DNA of 64,000 bases. It comes from VXLM01 sp965242665. GTDB taxonomy: Bacteria > Chloroflexota > Dehalococcoidia > Lucifugimonadales > VXLM01. Below the pieces are notes generated by a model, which did not search any database, was not told where the DNA came from, and saw only the letters and a list, made by a program, of their open reading frames with translations. The stretch covers positions 2,790,001 to 2,854,000 of the forward strand of contig OZ251484.1 of the NCBI GenBank assembly GCA_965242665.1, in the 5' to 3' direction. Positions 8,379-16,494 of the stretch are shown here, piece after piece; the stretch's first letter is position 1; every line of letters begins with the position of its first letter. The position numbers were made by a program, and so were the translations under genes.

Positions 8379-9830
8379 TCAGGACGCCGGTATGATCCCC
8401 TCCTCTCTCAGCCGCATCAAGAGATACTCCTGCGATCGGGCACCCTTGATCCGGTTGCAGAGCGAACAGAGCAATTGCAGGTTGTCCATATGGTCGGTTC
8501 CCCCGCGCGTTCTGGGGATTACGTGATCGACTTCGAAGATGCGGAAGGGGAAATCCGTCCCGCATCCATTGCACCTGCCCTCCTGCCGTCCGAACAAGAT
8601 GTGCTTGTTCTTGCGGTAGTGGATCGGTTTGCCAATGTCCGTCCGCTGGGGGATGTCCGTCCGGACGGTTACCATGGTATGGTGGAACAGATCGCCCATG
8701 GCTTGCTTGAGTCGAAAGGTGACCAGCTCGGCTGCGCGCGGCGATATGTCGATGCCGGCCCACTTTCGTCCGTGCGTCTCCGCGGAGACGCACGTCGTGG
8801 CGCATCCACAGAACGGGTCGAACACAACGTCTCCGGGGTTCGACGACGCCTTGATGATGCGCTCCATCAGCTTGAGCGGCTTCTGCGTCGGGTATCCGAC
8901 GCGCTCCTTTCCCCTCACCTGCGGAATATCGGTGAACAAGTTGTTCACTTTCGTTCCCGTGTATGAATCCGCATACTGTTTGAAATTTGGGGTGCCGTTC
9001 TTGGAGAACTCGATCATGTCCGCGTCGAACAGCGCGTCCAACCGCGCCTTGAACGACGGCAAAGACTTGTAGCCGGGTATCACGTTCTCCTCAATCCAGT
9101 CCGCATACTTGCCAGTAAGTGGAACGCTCCAATGCCGCCCAATCACACCGGGAACATATCCTCGCCATTCCTCGTCGCTGCCCCCTGACGCGCCGCCGGG
9201 TCCGGTGAGTACCGTCAACCGATACGCGCCGCGCGAATCGACGTTGCGGAACGTCTTTCGGACGTATTCTTCGTCTCTAACGTAGACGTTATTCCACGTG
9301 TACCGGTTCGACCGGGTATAGAACAAGATGGAATCCGATACCCGCCCATACCGATTGCCGTCCCCTCTAGCATTCACCCGCTTCCACACGACCTCGTTCT
9401 TGAAATTGGCCTTCCCGAACACCACATCCATGACGGCTTTGAGGTAGTGGCTGGCAGTCTGGTCGCAGTGGAGATAGATGCTCCCGGTCGGCTTGAGGAT
9501 CCGCTTCATTTCGAGCAGGCGGACAGCCATCATGCAGAGGTACGACTGCATGCTCTTTCCGTGGGAGAGGCCTGCGGCGGCAATCGTTGCATAGAGAGAA
9601 GGATGCTCGTCCGCAATCAACCCCATCCATGCGGTGTCGAGGTCGCTGAGCGTCCAGGTATCCTTGAACGCGGCCCCCGCTGCCTTGCTTCCAATCGGGG
9701 CGCTGTAGTTCTTGTTGGAGTTGAAGGGTGGGTCGAGGTAGATGAGGTCGACGCACTCCGAGTTGAAGCCTCGGAGGACGTCGATGTTGTCCCTGGTGAA
9801 GATCGTCTTGTCTGCGAAGTTCATTGGCAT
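8379..9830 (-). CDS. Beta-class DNA methyltransferase fused to C-terminal HNH nuclease, copy A
   Basis: A 483-residue protein. Catalytic motif IV is DPPF (33-36) and comes before the SAM-binding motif I, DPFCGCATT (338-346), the order of beta-class N4-cytosine/N6-adenine methyltransferases. An HNH domain follows: C420-x2-C423, EVDHVIPR (433-440), N450 and C455-x2-C458. The ATG at 9830 is chosen because homology with copy B starts there; frame upstream runs through copy B's 3' end. Copy B lies directly upstream and is nearly identical except for residues about 148-305, where target recognition is expected. It could be a self-contained restriction-modification enzyme or a methyltransferase whose HNH helps DNA binding. 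Confidence 0.8.
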   Translation of the reverse strand: MPMNFADKTIFTRDNIDVLRGFNSECVDLIYLDPPFNSNKNYSAPIGSKAAGAAFKDTWTLSDLDTAWMGLIADEHPSLYATIAAAGLSHGKSMQSYLCMMAVRLLEMKRILKPTGSIYLHCDQTASHYLKAVMDVVFGKANFKNEVVWKRVNARGDGNRYGRVSDSILFYTRSNRYTWNNVYVRDEEYVRKTFRNVDSRGAYRLTVLTGPGGASGGSDEEWRGYVPGVIGRHWSVPLTGKYADWIEENVIPGYKSLPSFKARLDALFDADMIEFSKNGTPNFKQYADSYTGTKVNNLFTDIPQVRGKERVGYPTQKPLKLMERIIKASSNPGDVVFDPFCGCATTCVSAETHGRKWAGIDISPRAAELVTFRLKQAMGDLFHHTMVTVRTDIPQRTDIGKPIHYRKNKHILFGRQEGRCNGCGTDFPFRIFEVDHVIPRTRGGTDHMDNLQLLCSLCNRIKGARSQEYLLMRLREEGIIPAS

Positions 9831-9883
9831 GGCCGTTTGCATGAAGCGGCGATCAACCCGTTCCGCCCATCCGAACGGAAGCC

Positions 9884-11356
9884 TCAGGACGCCGGTATGA
9901 TCCCCTCCTCTCTCAGCCTCATCAAGAGATACTCCTGCGATCGGGCGCCCTTGATCCGGTTGCAGAGCGAACAGAGCAACTGCAGGTTGTCTATATGGTC
10001 GGTTCCCCCGCGCGTTCTGGGGATTACGTGATCGACTTCGAAGATGCGGAAGGGGAAGTCCGTCCCGCATCCGTTGCACTTGCCCTCTTGCCGTCCGAAC
10101 AAGACGTGCTTGTTCTTGCGGTAGTGGATCGGCTTGCCGATGTCCGTCCGCTGAGGGATGTCCGTCCGGATCGTTACCATGCTATGATGGAACAGGTCAC
10201 CCATGGTTAGCTTGAGTCGGAAGGTGACCAGATCGGCCGCTCGCGGCGATATGTCGATGCCGGCCCACTTTCGATCGAGCGTCTCCGCGGCGACGCATGT
10301 CGTGGCGCATCCACAGAACGGGTCGAGCACGACGTCTCCGGGGTTCGACGACGCCTTGATGATGCGCTCCACCAGCTTGAGCGGCTTCTGCGTCGGATAG
10401 CCGACGCGCTCCTTCGAGTTCGCCTCCAACCGCTTGATGTCCGTGATTACATCGTCAGCCTCGGGGCCTTTCGTCGATTCCAAGTACCGCTTCAACCCAG
10501 GCATTCCATCCTGCTTGGCGGGCCAGAATATCAAGCCTGCCTCGTCGAGCGCGTCCAGCCGTGCGTGAACACTCGGATACTCGTCCGGCCAACCCGGGAT
10601 GAGATTGTTCTCGATGATGAAGTCGTTCATTCCTCCCTTTGTTGGGGTAAGCCAGTGCCTTCCCCGTGCGGATGGATCGACTCCTCTCCATGGGCTTCCC
10701 GACTCTCCATCGCTGGTTCCGGCCGCGGTCAGGTCGCCAACCCTGAACCGGCCGAGATCGTCTTCATGACGGTATGTCCGTTTGACATACACGGGATTAT
10801 GCGGGAGGTGCTGCATGTTCCACGTATGATCCTCCCCTCTCGAGTAGAACAGGATGATGTCGTGAACCCGACCGAACTGCTTCCCGCCCGAACGTCCTGA
10901 ATGACGCCTCCACACGATCTCGTTCTGGAAGTTCGCTGCGCCGAAGATGGAGTCCATGACGGCTTTGAGATAGTGGCTGGCGGTCGGGTCGCAGTGGAGA
11001 TAGATGCTGCCCGTCGGCTTGAGGATCCGCTTCATTTCGAGCAGACGAACCGCCATCATGCAGAGGTACGACTGCATGCTCTTTCCGTGGGAGAGGCCTG
11101 CGGCGGCAATCGTTGCATAGAGGGAGGGATGCTCGTCCGCAATCAACCCCATCCATGCAGTGTCAAGGTCGCTGAGCGTCCACGTATCCTTGAACGCGGC
11201 CCCTGCGGCCTTGCTTCCAATCGGGGCGCTGTAGTTCTTGTTGGAGTTGAAGGGCGGGTCGAGGTAGATGAGGTCGACGCACTCCGAGTTGAAGCCTCGG
11301 AGGACGTCGATGTTGTCCCTGGTGAAGATCGTCTTGTCTGCGAAGTTCATTGGCAT
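9884..11356 (-). CDS. Beta-class DNA methyltransferase fused to C-terminal HNH nuclease, copy B
   Basis: A 490-residue tandem paralogue of the downstream gene. It shares the first 145 or so residues (DPPFNSNKNY, motif IV) and the last 180 (YPTQKPLK, DPFCGCATT, HNH with EVDHVIPR and CSLCN) almost exactly, while the middle differs strongly, as expected of a new target recognition domain. The start (ATG at 11356 or 11350) lies 23 bases after the stop of the upstream coiled-coil gene, suggesting one operon. No clear ribosome-binding site is seen before either copy. Each copy spans about 1.5 kb, with the junction near 9860. Confidence 0.8.
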   Translation of the reverse strand: MPMNFADKTIFTRDNIDVLRGFNSECVDLIYLDPPFNSNKNYSAPIGSKAAGAAFKDTWTLSDLDTAWMGLIADEHPSLYATIAAAGLSHGKSMQSYLCMMAVRLLEMKRILKPTGSIYLHCDPTASHYLKAVMDSIFGAANFQNEIVWRRHSGRSGGKQFGRVHDIILFYSRGEDHTWNMQHLPHNPVYVKRTYRHEDDLGRFRVGDLTAAGTSDGESGSPWRGVDPSARGRHWLTPTKGGMNDFIIENNLIPGWPDEYPSVHARLDALDEAGLIFWPAKQDGMPGLKRYLESTKGPEADDVITDIKRLEANSKERVGYPTQKPLKLVERIIKASSNPGDVVLDPFCGCATTCVAAETLDRKWAGIDISPRAADLVTFRLKLTMGDLFHHSMVTIRTDIPQRTDIGKPIHYRKNKHVLFGRQEGKCNGCGTDFPFRIFEVDHVIPRTRGGTDHIDNLQLLCSLCNRIKGARSQEYLLMRLREEGIIPAS

Positions 11357-11378
11357 GGCCGTTTGCATGAAGCGGCGA

Positions 11379-12992
11379 TCAACCCGTTGCGGTCGGCAGG
11401 TGCCGCCCGATGTATCCGATGAGCCACTTGTTCTCGTCCTCGTCCCAGCATACATGAACCCGCAGCTGGTTATGATGCCCCAAGCCTCCTCCAAGCCTGA
11501 GGTGGGCCTGCATTTCTACATGGCGCTTCTTCTCGTCATCGAAGAAATTCCGCTTGTTCCCGTACTTCCCCATTGTAGTGGGGCTCTCTCCCGCAGCATA
11601 ATCGAGTCCACGCTCCTTGAGCCATTCCTTGACATCTTTCGCCAATGTGTTGCTTATGCGCTCATCGGCGCATTCGTTCAGCAGCCGAAACGCCTCGTGT
11701 AACTCATCCGGTCGGGGAAACTCGGATTTCCTGGCCATTTCCACCGCCCGCGAGAAGAACCGCAGTGTATCGAACGTGTCTCTCGCGTATTCGACTACGT
11801 CACTGATTGACTCTAACTCTGGAGGTTGCTCGTCGTCCTCTTCGGGTTTTGCACTCTCTGAATCGAGGTGTGACAGGGCACGATTGAGTTGGTCGATCTG
11901 GTCTTGTAGTTCCTGGTTCTCAATACGCAGACCGTCTATCTGACGATCACGTTCGGAGATCTGGCGCTCGAACTGACGAGCACGTTCTGCACGCTGCTTT
12001 TCGTATTCGGCGAGAGTATTCGTGAGCTCGTCGAGCATTGCCTTGTTGTCGGCATTTTCCATCTCATCTTGTTGGCTGCGACGCAGTTGCCCCACCACGC
12101 GTTCGTATCGTTCACGAAGCACGTTGTCGCGGACGCGGTGATACATCTGGGAGCCCGCCTGCGGCAATGCGGAAGACACACACTCGTCCTCTACCAAGCC
12201 AATCGTCTCATCCCAGCTGGACGAACTCAGCAAGTAGTTCATGCGGCTCCATGTCCAATACCGATTTCGCCATGCGGCGTCGTCTGCCGAACACCCAGGC
12301 CTGTACACTCGAATGGCTCCATCCCAGCACCCCAACGCTTCTCCGAGTTCCCCATTCACGGCGTCCGAGGTCTTGCCGTCGTAAGTGGCCACCTTCGCAA
12401 GCCCCAATAGGCGAGACTGCAGCTGGTTCGGACTTATGAAGATCCCTCCAAGGCGGTTTTCGGAAACGACGACCAATGGCATCCGCCGGTTCGGATCGAA
12501 CACATCCTCGTACACGAAGTCACGCGCGCCCTCCTGGGTGACCTGCCTTGCGTCAAGTGCTATTCGCTCCCCGCCGAACTTGCAGTCATACCTTTGCGCC
12601 AGAGTCGTCAGGACCCTTGGACGTACTGCATTGGTGCTCTTTTCGGGGCTTTCATCCCCGTTCCCCGTTCTTTGCACAATGGTATCTATCTCAATCTCGT
12701 CCCCAGTCGTAGCGAGCCGAATTTCGACCTGCCACATGAAGCCGTCCACATCGCCGTCAGGATGTTCGAGATTCAGTCTCCAATAGCCGGTCTCCGTCTC
12801 TGGCAGGCGTCCGCTCTCTATATGGAGCGCAGTGTCATTGCGCTCCCATCTTCCGGTCGATTTCTCGCCAAGAGGTTCGCCGTACTTCTCCTGGGCCCAG
12901 TCGCGCACGACGCCCCCAACCTCGTTGAGAAGTTCCAAGCCGTGTGAGTCGCCGCCGTCGATGGTGAAGTGCGTCCGGTAGTAATCGGCCAT
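11379..12992 (-). CDS. Unknown coiled-coil protein upstream of the methyltransferase-HNH pair
   Basis: A 537-residue protein I cannot assign. Residues 1-290 form a mixed alpha/beta region with PLVVVSEN and a LLGLAKV segment. Residues about 295-385 are a long coiled coil rich in Glu, Arg and Gln. An acidic linker (EEDDEQPPE) follows, then a helical region and a C-terminal beta domain ending in HVCWDEDENKWLIGYIG. The ATG at 12992 follows GGAGG by five bases, better than the upstream alternative. It is transcribed with, and just ahead of, the two methyltransferase-HNH genes. A sensor or specificity partner in a defence operon is plausible but unproven. Confidence 0.65.
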   Translation of the reverse strand: MADYYRTHFTIDGGDSHGLELLNEVGGVVRDWAQEKYGEPLGEKSTGRWERNDTALHIESGRLPETETGYWRLNLEHPDGDVDGFMWQVEIRLATTGDEIEIDTIVQRTGNGDESPEKSTNAVRPRVLTTLAQRYDCKFGGERIALDARQVTQEGARDFVYEDVFDPNRRMPLVVVSENRLGGIFISPNQLQSRLLGLAKVATYDGKTSDAVNGELGEALGCWDGAIRVYRPGCSADDAAWRNRYWTWSRMNYLLSSSSWDETIGLVEDECVSSALPQAGSQMYHRVRDNVLRERYERVVGQLRRSQQDEMENADNKAMLDELTNTLAEYEKQRAERARQFERQISERDRQIDGLRIENQELQDQIDQLNRALSHLDSESAKPEEDDEQPPELESISDVVEYARDTFDTLRFFSRAVEMARKSEFPRPDELHEAFRLLNECADERISNTLAKDVKEWLKERGLDYAAGESPTTMGKYGNKRNFFDDEKKRHVEMQAHLRLGGGLGHHNQLRVHVCWDEDENKWLIGYIGRHLPTATG

Positions 12993-13079
12993 GAGTCCTC
13001 CAAACAATGAAGCCGCGCCTTGATTGTACCATCTCCTAGAGGATGTGGCAGCGTTGGCGGCGCCCGTTGGGAAATGCGG

Positions 13080-13880
13080 CTATACCTTGGAATACTTCGG
13101 CGCGGCAGTCTGGGTGCCGTCCGGCAGGTCTCGAACGGTGAAATCCCCAAACAGGAGAGGTGCTTCGCCCTCGAGGATTTCGAGGATGGTGATGGCGAGT
13201 CTTCGGATTTCCCAGTCTGCATAGGCTGCGCCGCGCATTTCGATGAAGTGGCGCCACGCGCGGACGTTTGCGGTAACGAATATCTTCGTTTCGGTGGCGT
13301 TGGGCAGGACGGAGCGGGCGGCTTGTCGAATGGCCTTGCGTCGGTCTGTGCTCGTTTGGAATTGGTCTTCCGGCAAGGCGTCGGAGAGCTCGGAGACGAG
13401 GTTTCCGTATGCTCGGTGAGCGTCCGCCGCGGCGCGCCTGAGGATGCCACGCGCCTTCTCTGTGTTGGGGCGGTCCTCGTCGAGCGCGGGAGGGATGACG
13501 AAGTTCGGGTCGCCCTCGTCGACGAATCGCTGGGAGCGCTGGCTGTAGGCGAACCCCGCGCGGTGCCTGACCAGTTCGTGAGTCAGAGCCCGGGACACGC
13601 CGGTTATCATGAAGCCGTAGTTCACGTGTTCGAAGACGCTGCCATCGCCCTTGGAGAGAAGGTTGTGGATGAACTCTTCGATGTCTCGCCGTCCCTTGCC
13701 GTAGCTCATGTAGCAGATGCGGGCGGATATTTCCACGACGGCGGCAGACTCGTCCTCCAACGCGCGGATGCTCTCCGGGATGGGAGGGAGGCTCTCCGAG
13801 TCGAGAAACGCCGAGACGGCGTTCCAGTCCACCTGGGTGCGCGAGATCAACTGCACCGTCGGCTTGGCAGCGTACTTCAT
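13080..13880 (-). CDS. thyX: Flavin-dependent thymidylate synthase ThyX
   Basis: This 266-residue enzyme makes dTMP from dUMP using FAD and methylenetetrahydrofolate. The ThyX signature RHRAGFAYSQRSQR is at residues 105-118, a variant of RHRxxSxxxxSxR with the usual Arg and Ser positions retained near the end. The preceding FEHVNYGFMITGVSRA block and the later NATETKIFVTANVRAW segment are also typical. The ATG has AGAGGAAA a few bases upstream. A perfect inverted repeat lies about 65 bases upstream. Its presence means the organism does not need ThyA. The dCTP deaminase gene, which would feed the same pathway, is broken at 58.9-59.7 kb. Confidence 0.95.
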   Translation of the reverse strand: MKYAAKPTVQLISRTQVDWNAVSAFLDSESLPPIPESIRALEDESAAVVEISARICYMSYGKGRRDIEEFIHNLLSKGDGSVFEHVNYGFMITGVSRALTHELVRHRAGFAYSQRSQRFVDEGDPNFVIPPALDEDRPNTEKARGILRRAAADAHRAYGNLVSELSDALPEDQFQTSTDRRKAIRQAARSVLPNATETKIFVTANVRAWRHFIEMRGAAYADWEIRRLAITILEILEGEAPLLFGDFTVRDLPDGTQTAAPKYSKV

Positions 13881-13944
13881 GGGTTTCCTCTCTGGATTGA
13901 ATAGGCGTAGGACGTTTGTAGGACATTTAGGGTATCATTCCTGA

Positions 13945-13968
13945 GTCACTTGTGTCGAAGCAAGTGAC
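13945..13968. promoter_or_regulatory. Perfect inverted repeat upstream of thyX
   Basis: GTCACTTG and CAAGTGAC form an eight-base perfect inverted repeat separated by eight bases, 65-88 bases before the thyX start. It could be an operator or a small hairpin; the thyX promoter itself is not obvious. Confidence 0.35.
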
Positions 13969-14084
13969 CGCGGTTGATGGGAGATACCCATTTTTGGGTT
14001 CCGTTTGATCTATCGGCAAAATTGCCCCCAGTTCGCCAGTACAGATCGCCCCTAGACTGTAAATCTCCTTGCCGCCATTCCCAC

Positions 14085-14200
14085 TCTCCCCCACGTCATT
14101 CCCGCACCCTCCCCGTCATTCCTGCACCCTCCCCGTCATTCCTGCACCCACTCACGCCATTCCCGCACCCTCCCACGTCATTCCCGCGAAGGCGAGAATC
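14085..14200 (+). repeat. Palindromic repeat cluster upstream of thyX
   Basis: Five shortened units of the GTCATTCCCGCACCCTCC type run into one complete copy at 14177-14200, which has a single G-to-A change in its right arm (GGCGAGAATC). As elsewhere, the intact palindrome is at the right-hand end of the cluster. Confidence 0.85.
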
Positions 14201-14244
14201 CATAGACATACCTGCACAGAAACATCGAACCAACCGAATCGAAT

Positions 14245-14273
14245 TTGACAGAACAGAACTCACGTACTATCCT
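14245..14273 (+). promoter_or_regulatory. Sigma-70-type promoter (TTGACA-N17-TATCCT), second copy
   Basis: TTGACA at 14245-14250 and TATCCT at 14268-14273 are separated by exactly 17 bases. The spacer is nearly identical to that at 5691-5707 (GAACAGAACTCACGTAC here). Downstream, AAGGAG at 14306-14311 sits eight bases before an ATG at 14320, a complete expression signal. Confidence 0.6.
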
Positions 14274-14319
14274 AGGGCTATGACGACCCATCGAAACCAC
14301 AACCCAAGGAGACACCCCC

Positions 14320-14982
14320 ATGCGCGAAACATACGAACCCCCAACCACCTCGCCCGCCGGCCCTCCGCATGACTACACTCGCTCACGCCATGACCACACT
14401 CGCTCACGCCATGACCACACTCACCCACGCCATGACCGCACCCTCCCACGCCATAACCGCACCCTCCCACGCCACGACCGCACCCTCCCACGCCACGACC
14501 ACACTCACCCACGCCATTCCTGCACCCTCCCACGTCATTCCCGCGAAGGCGGGAATCCCCCCCGCCGCGTCCAACTCCCGAAGGACAGCACCCATCCCGC
14601 CGTCGACAGAAATCGACACAATGCGACAGAGTCCGACGAACCACAACGAATACTCGTGCCCGCCCGCGCACACGCGCGTGAGGCAACGGCGTTCCCGATT
14701 GGTACGAGAGCACTCAGTGCCCGCCCACACCCACGTCATTCCCGCACCCTCCCACGCCATGACCGCACCCTCCTACGTCATTCCCGCACCCTCCCACGCC
14801 ATTCCCGCACCCTCCCACGTCATTCCCGCGTAGGCGGGAATCCTTTCCCTCAGCATGAATTGCGCCCAGGCCGCAGCGGATTCGCCGTACCGCTTGGAAT
14901 TGCCCGTCATGCCGATTATATCGAACGGAACCCGTTTTCGAATCCCGTTGCATATGACCCTCGGAGACATGAAGATAGCTAG
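14320..14982 (+). pseudogene. Repeat-derived open frame behind a full promoter and ribosome site
   Basis: The frame begins MRETYEPPTTSPAGPPHD and then passes into 21-base tandem units that read as heptads of the HDRTLPR type, later as RHSREGGNP-like translations of the palindromic repeat. The upstream signals are excellent (TTGACA-N17-TATCCT, AAGGAG eight bases before ATG), but after about 18 codons the sequence is pure repeat and has no protein-like character. The most likely reading is a gene whose body was replaced by expanding repeats; a translated low-complexity His/Arg-rich protein cannot be excluded. Confidence 0.3.
14369..14842 (+). repeat. 21-base tandem units and palindromic repeats between thyX and ridA
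   Basis: From about 14369 to 14530 a 21-base unit (CACGCCATGACCACACTCGCT and variants with GCACCCTCC) repeats about eight times, ending in a full palindrome at 14534-14557. A second run at about 14722-14820 ends in a full copy at 14819-14842. In between (about 14600-14700) lies a segment shared with 5865-5965. The stretch 14843-15120 shows no gene that I can support. Confidence 0.85.
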
Positions 14983-15124
14983 TTCGCTTCCGTTCCCTTT
15001 CTGGATATTGACTACCCCAACATCGTGGAGGACATGGAATGGAAGCGCACGATTTGCAGGAGGTCGTTGCCGAATCCTTCGATGCCGTATCCAGAAAGGA
15101 AGCGGAACCCATCGCCAAGAGGGA

Positions 15125-15153
15125 ATGACGGAAGGAGCGGCAGGGGTTATAAT
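15125..15153 (+). promoter_or_regulatory. Promoter of the ridA gene
   Basis: A perfect TATAAT at 15148-15153 has ATGACG 17 bases upstream (15125-15130), a moderate -35. The ATGACG lies within GGGAATGACGG, which resembles the edge of the window's palindromic repeat. Confidence 0.5.
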
Positions 15154-15183
15154 GATGGGAATGATAGTCGTTGGAGGTGATGT

Positions 15184-15570
15184 ATGGACATCGAGCGGGT
15201 GAATCCCGATGGACTTGCGAGGCCGTTGGCGGCGTATTCGCAGGTAGTGCGCGCTGGGTCGTTGGTGACGACGGCCGGGTTGATCGCGCTGGATTCGGAC
15301 GGGCAGATCGTGGGAGAAGGGGATGTTGCGGCGCAGGTGCGGAAGACGTTGGAGAATTTGGTGGTTGCGCTGGAGTCGGTTGGGGCCACGTTGGACGACG
15401 TGATCAAGACGACGTTGTACTTGGCGGATATGGGAGATTACAGGGCGATGAACGAGGTGTACAACGAATTCTTCGAGGCGTTGAGGCCTGCGCGCGCGAC
15501 GGTTCAAGCGACGTTGGTCCTGCCGTCCCTGCTGTTCGAGATGGACGCGATAGCAGTCGTCGAGGACTGA
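15184..15570 (+). CDS. RidA/YjgF/Rid family enamine/imine deaminase-like protein
   Basis: A 128-residue protein matching the full length of Rid proteins, which hydrolyse reactive enamines and imines released by PLP enzymes and usually form trimers. The N-terminal YSQVVRAGSLVTTAG, the central LENLVVALESVGATLDDVIKTT-type block and the C-terminal PARATVQ are family hallmarks. The Arg in PARATVQ is retained; the usual Glu of the final EIEAIAV block is Asp (EMDAIAV), so activity may be altered. A strong GGAGGTGAT lies just before the ATG. The next gene starts four bases after the stop, so the two are likely co-transcribed. Confidence 0.85.
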   Translation: MDIERVNPDGLARPLAAYSQVVRAGSLVTTAGLIALDSDGQIVGEGDVAAQVRKTLENLVVALESVGATLDDVIKTTLYLADMGDYRAMNEVYNEFFEALRPARATVQATLVLPSLLFEMDAIAVVED

Positions 15571-15573
15571 AGG

Positions 15574-15867
15574 ATGGTGCGGCGTGCGGCGCTGTACGTC
15601 GGCGGCGCGGTGTTCGTTGCGACGGTGACGGGTCTCATCGCGCTGCCGGTCGTGCGGTTGGTTCGCGGGGTTTTGCTTGCGGACACGCTGGACGGTCGAT
15701 TGATTGCGTTGGCGCTCTTGGCGGGCATCCTTCCTGTGGGGATCGCTGTCTTCCTGGTGGGGTATATGCTGTATCAGGGAGCGCGGCGCGCATTCTTCGG
15801 GGAGGCTGCGCGAGAGGAAGACTATTTTGGCCGGTTCTTGGATCGTCGGAGGAAGTCGGACGGGTAG
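15574..15867 (+). CDS. Small membrane protein with two helices
   Basis: A 97-residue protein with two hydrophobic helices (about residues 7-30 and 43-68), followed by a charged cytoplasmic tail (EEDYFGRFLDRRRK). I do not recognise a family. It begins four bases after the Rid-family gene and shares its promoter. Composition matches the surrounding core genes, so it is probably a real resident gene rather than an acquired one. Confidence 0.6.
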   Translation: MVRRAALYVGGAVFVATVTGLIALPVVRLVRGVLLADTLDGRLIALALLAGILPVGIAVFLVGYMLYQGARRAFFGEAAREEDYFGRFLDRRRKSDG

Positions 15868-15901
15868 GGAGAATCGCAGATATGAGATTGCGGATTTGAG
15901 A

Positions 15902-15929
15902 TTGGATGTTGGGACGCAGGTGGTATACT
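15902..15929 (+). promoter_or_regulatory. Promoter upstream of the EamA-like gene
   Basis: TTGGAT (15902-15907) and TATACT (15924-15929) are separated by 16 bases and precede the next gene by about 70 bases. Confidence 0.4.
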
Positions 15930-15999
15930 TCTGGGGACGTTGGAGGGGGTTGGGTCGAGCGGATCGTTCGGGTGAATAGAGAGGGAGGAGTGTGGGCGT

Positions 16000-16416
16000 A
16001 TGGGGTACATAGGTTGGGCGTTCGTAGCGATGGCGGCGTATGGCGTGGCCGTAGTGTTTCTGAAGGTTGCGCTGCGGGATCTTCCGCTGGGACTTATGGT
16101 AGTGATTCCAAACGTGATCTTGGTGGCTGCCGGTGTGGCGCTGATGGTATATCGGGGAGAGTCCGTGGCGGAGCATATGTCGTTGAGCCGTCCGATGCTG
16201 GCGGCGCTGTTGGCCGGCGCGACGTTGAGTTTGGGGATAGTGAGCTATTACACGGCGCTGCGGGCCGGGCAAATATCGGTAGTGGCGCCTATCTTCGCGA
16301 TGTATTTCGCGATTACGACGGTGTTGGGAATCATCTTCTTGGGAGAAGAGATGAGCTGGTTGAAGGCGTTTGGGGTAGCCTTGGCGTGCGTTGCGGTATT
16401 CTTGTTGGCGCGGTGA
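16000..16416 (+). CDS. Single-domain EamA/DMT-type transporter
   Basis: A 138-residue integral membrane protein with four to five helices, the size of one EamA domain. The terminal segment (ITTVLGIIFLGEEMSWLKA followed by a last helix) is the typical EamA ending with the conserved Gly-Glu. Single-domain members work as dimers to export small metabolites. The start GTATGGGGTAC has a modest upstream purine run (GGGAGGAG). It is followed by a separate promoter and nhaA. The substrate is not predictable. Confidence 0.75.
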   Translation: MGYIGWAFVAMAAYGVAVVFLKVALRDLPLGLMVVIPNVILVAAGVALMVYRGESVAEHMSLSRPMLAALLAGATLSLGIVSYYTALRAGQISVVAPIFAMYFAITTVLGIIFLGEEMSWLKAFGVALACVAVFLLAR

Positions 16417-16421
16417 TAAGG

Positions 16422-16451
16422 TTGGCATGTTCGGGCGGGTTGGGGTATAGT
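16422..16451 (+). promoter_or_regulatory. Promoter of nhaA
   Basis: TTGGCA at 16422-16427 and TATAGT at 16446-16451 are 18 bases apart, ending 43 bases before the nhaA start. Confidence 0.45.
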
Positions 16452-16494
16452 CATTATTGGACGATGGATGATGGGAGGATAGGTCTGGCTAGGA

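Noticed and set aside
14773..16428. 551-codon open frame on the minus strand
   Set aside because: Opposes ridA, a small membrane gene and the EamA-like gene, all with good starts and domains.
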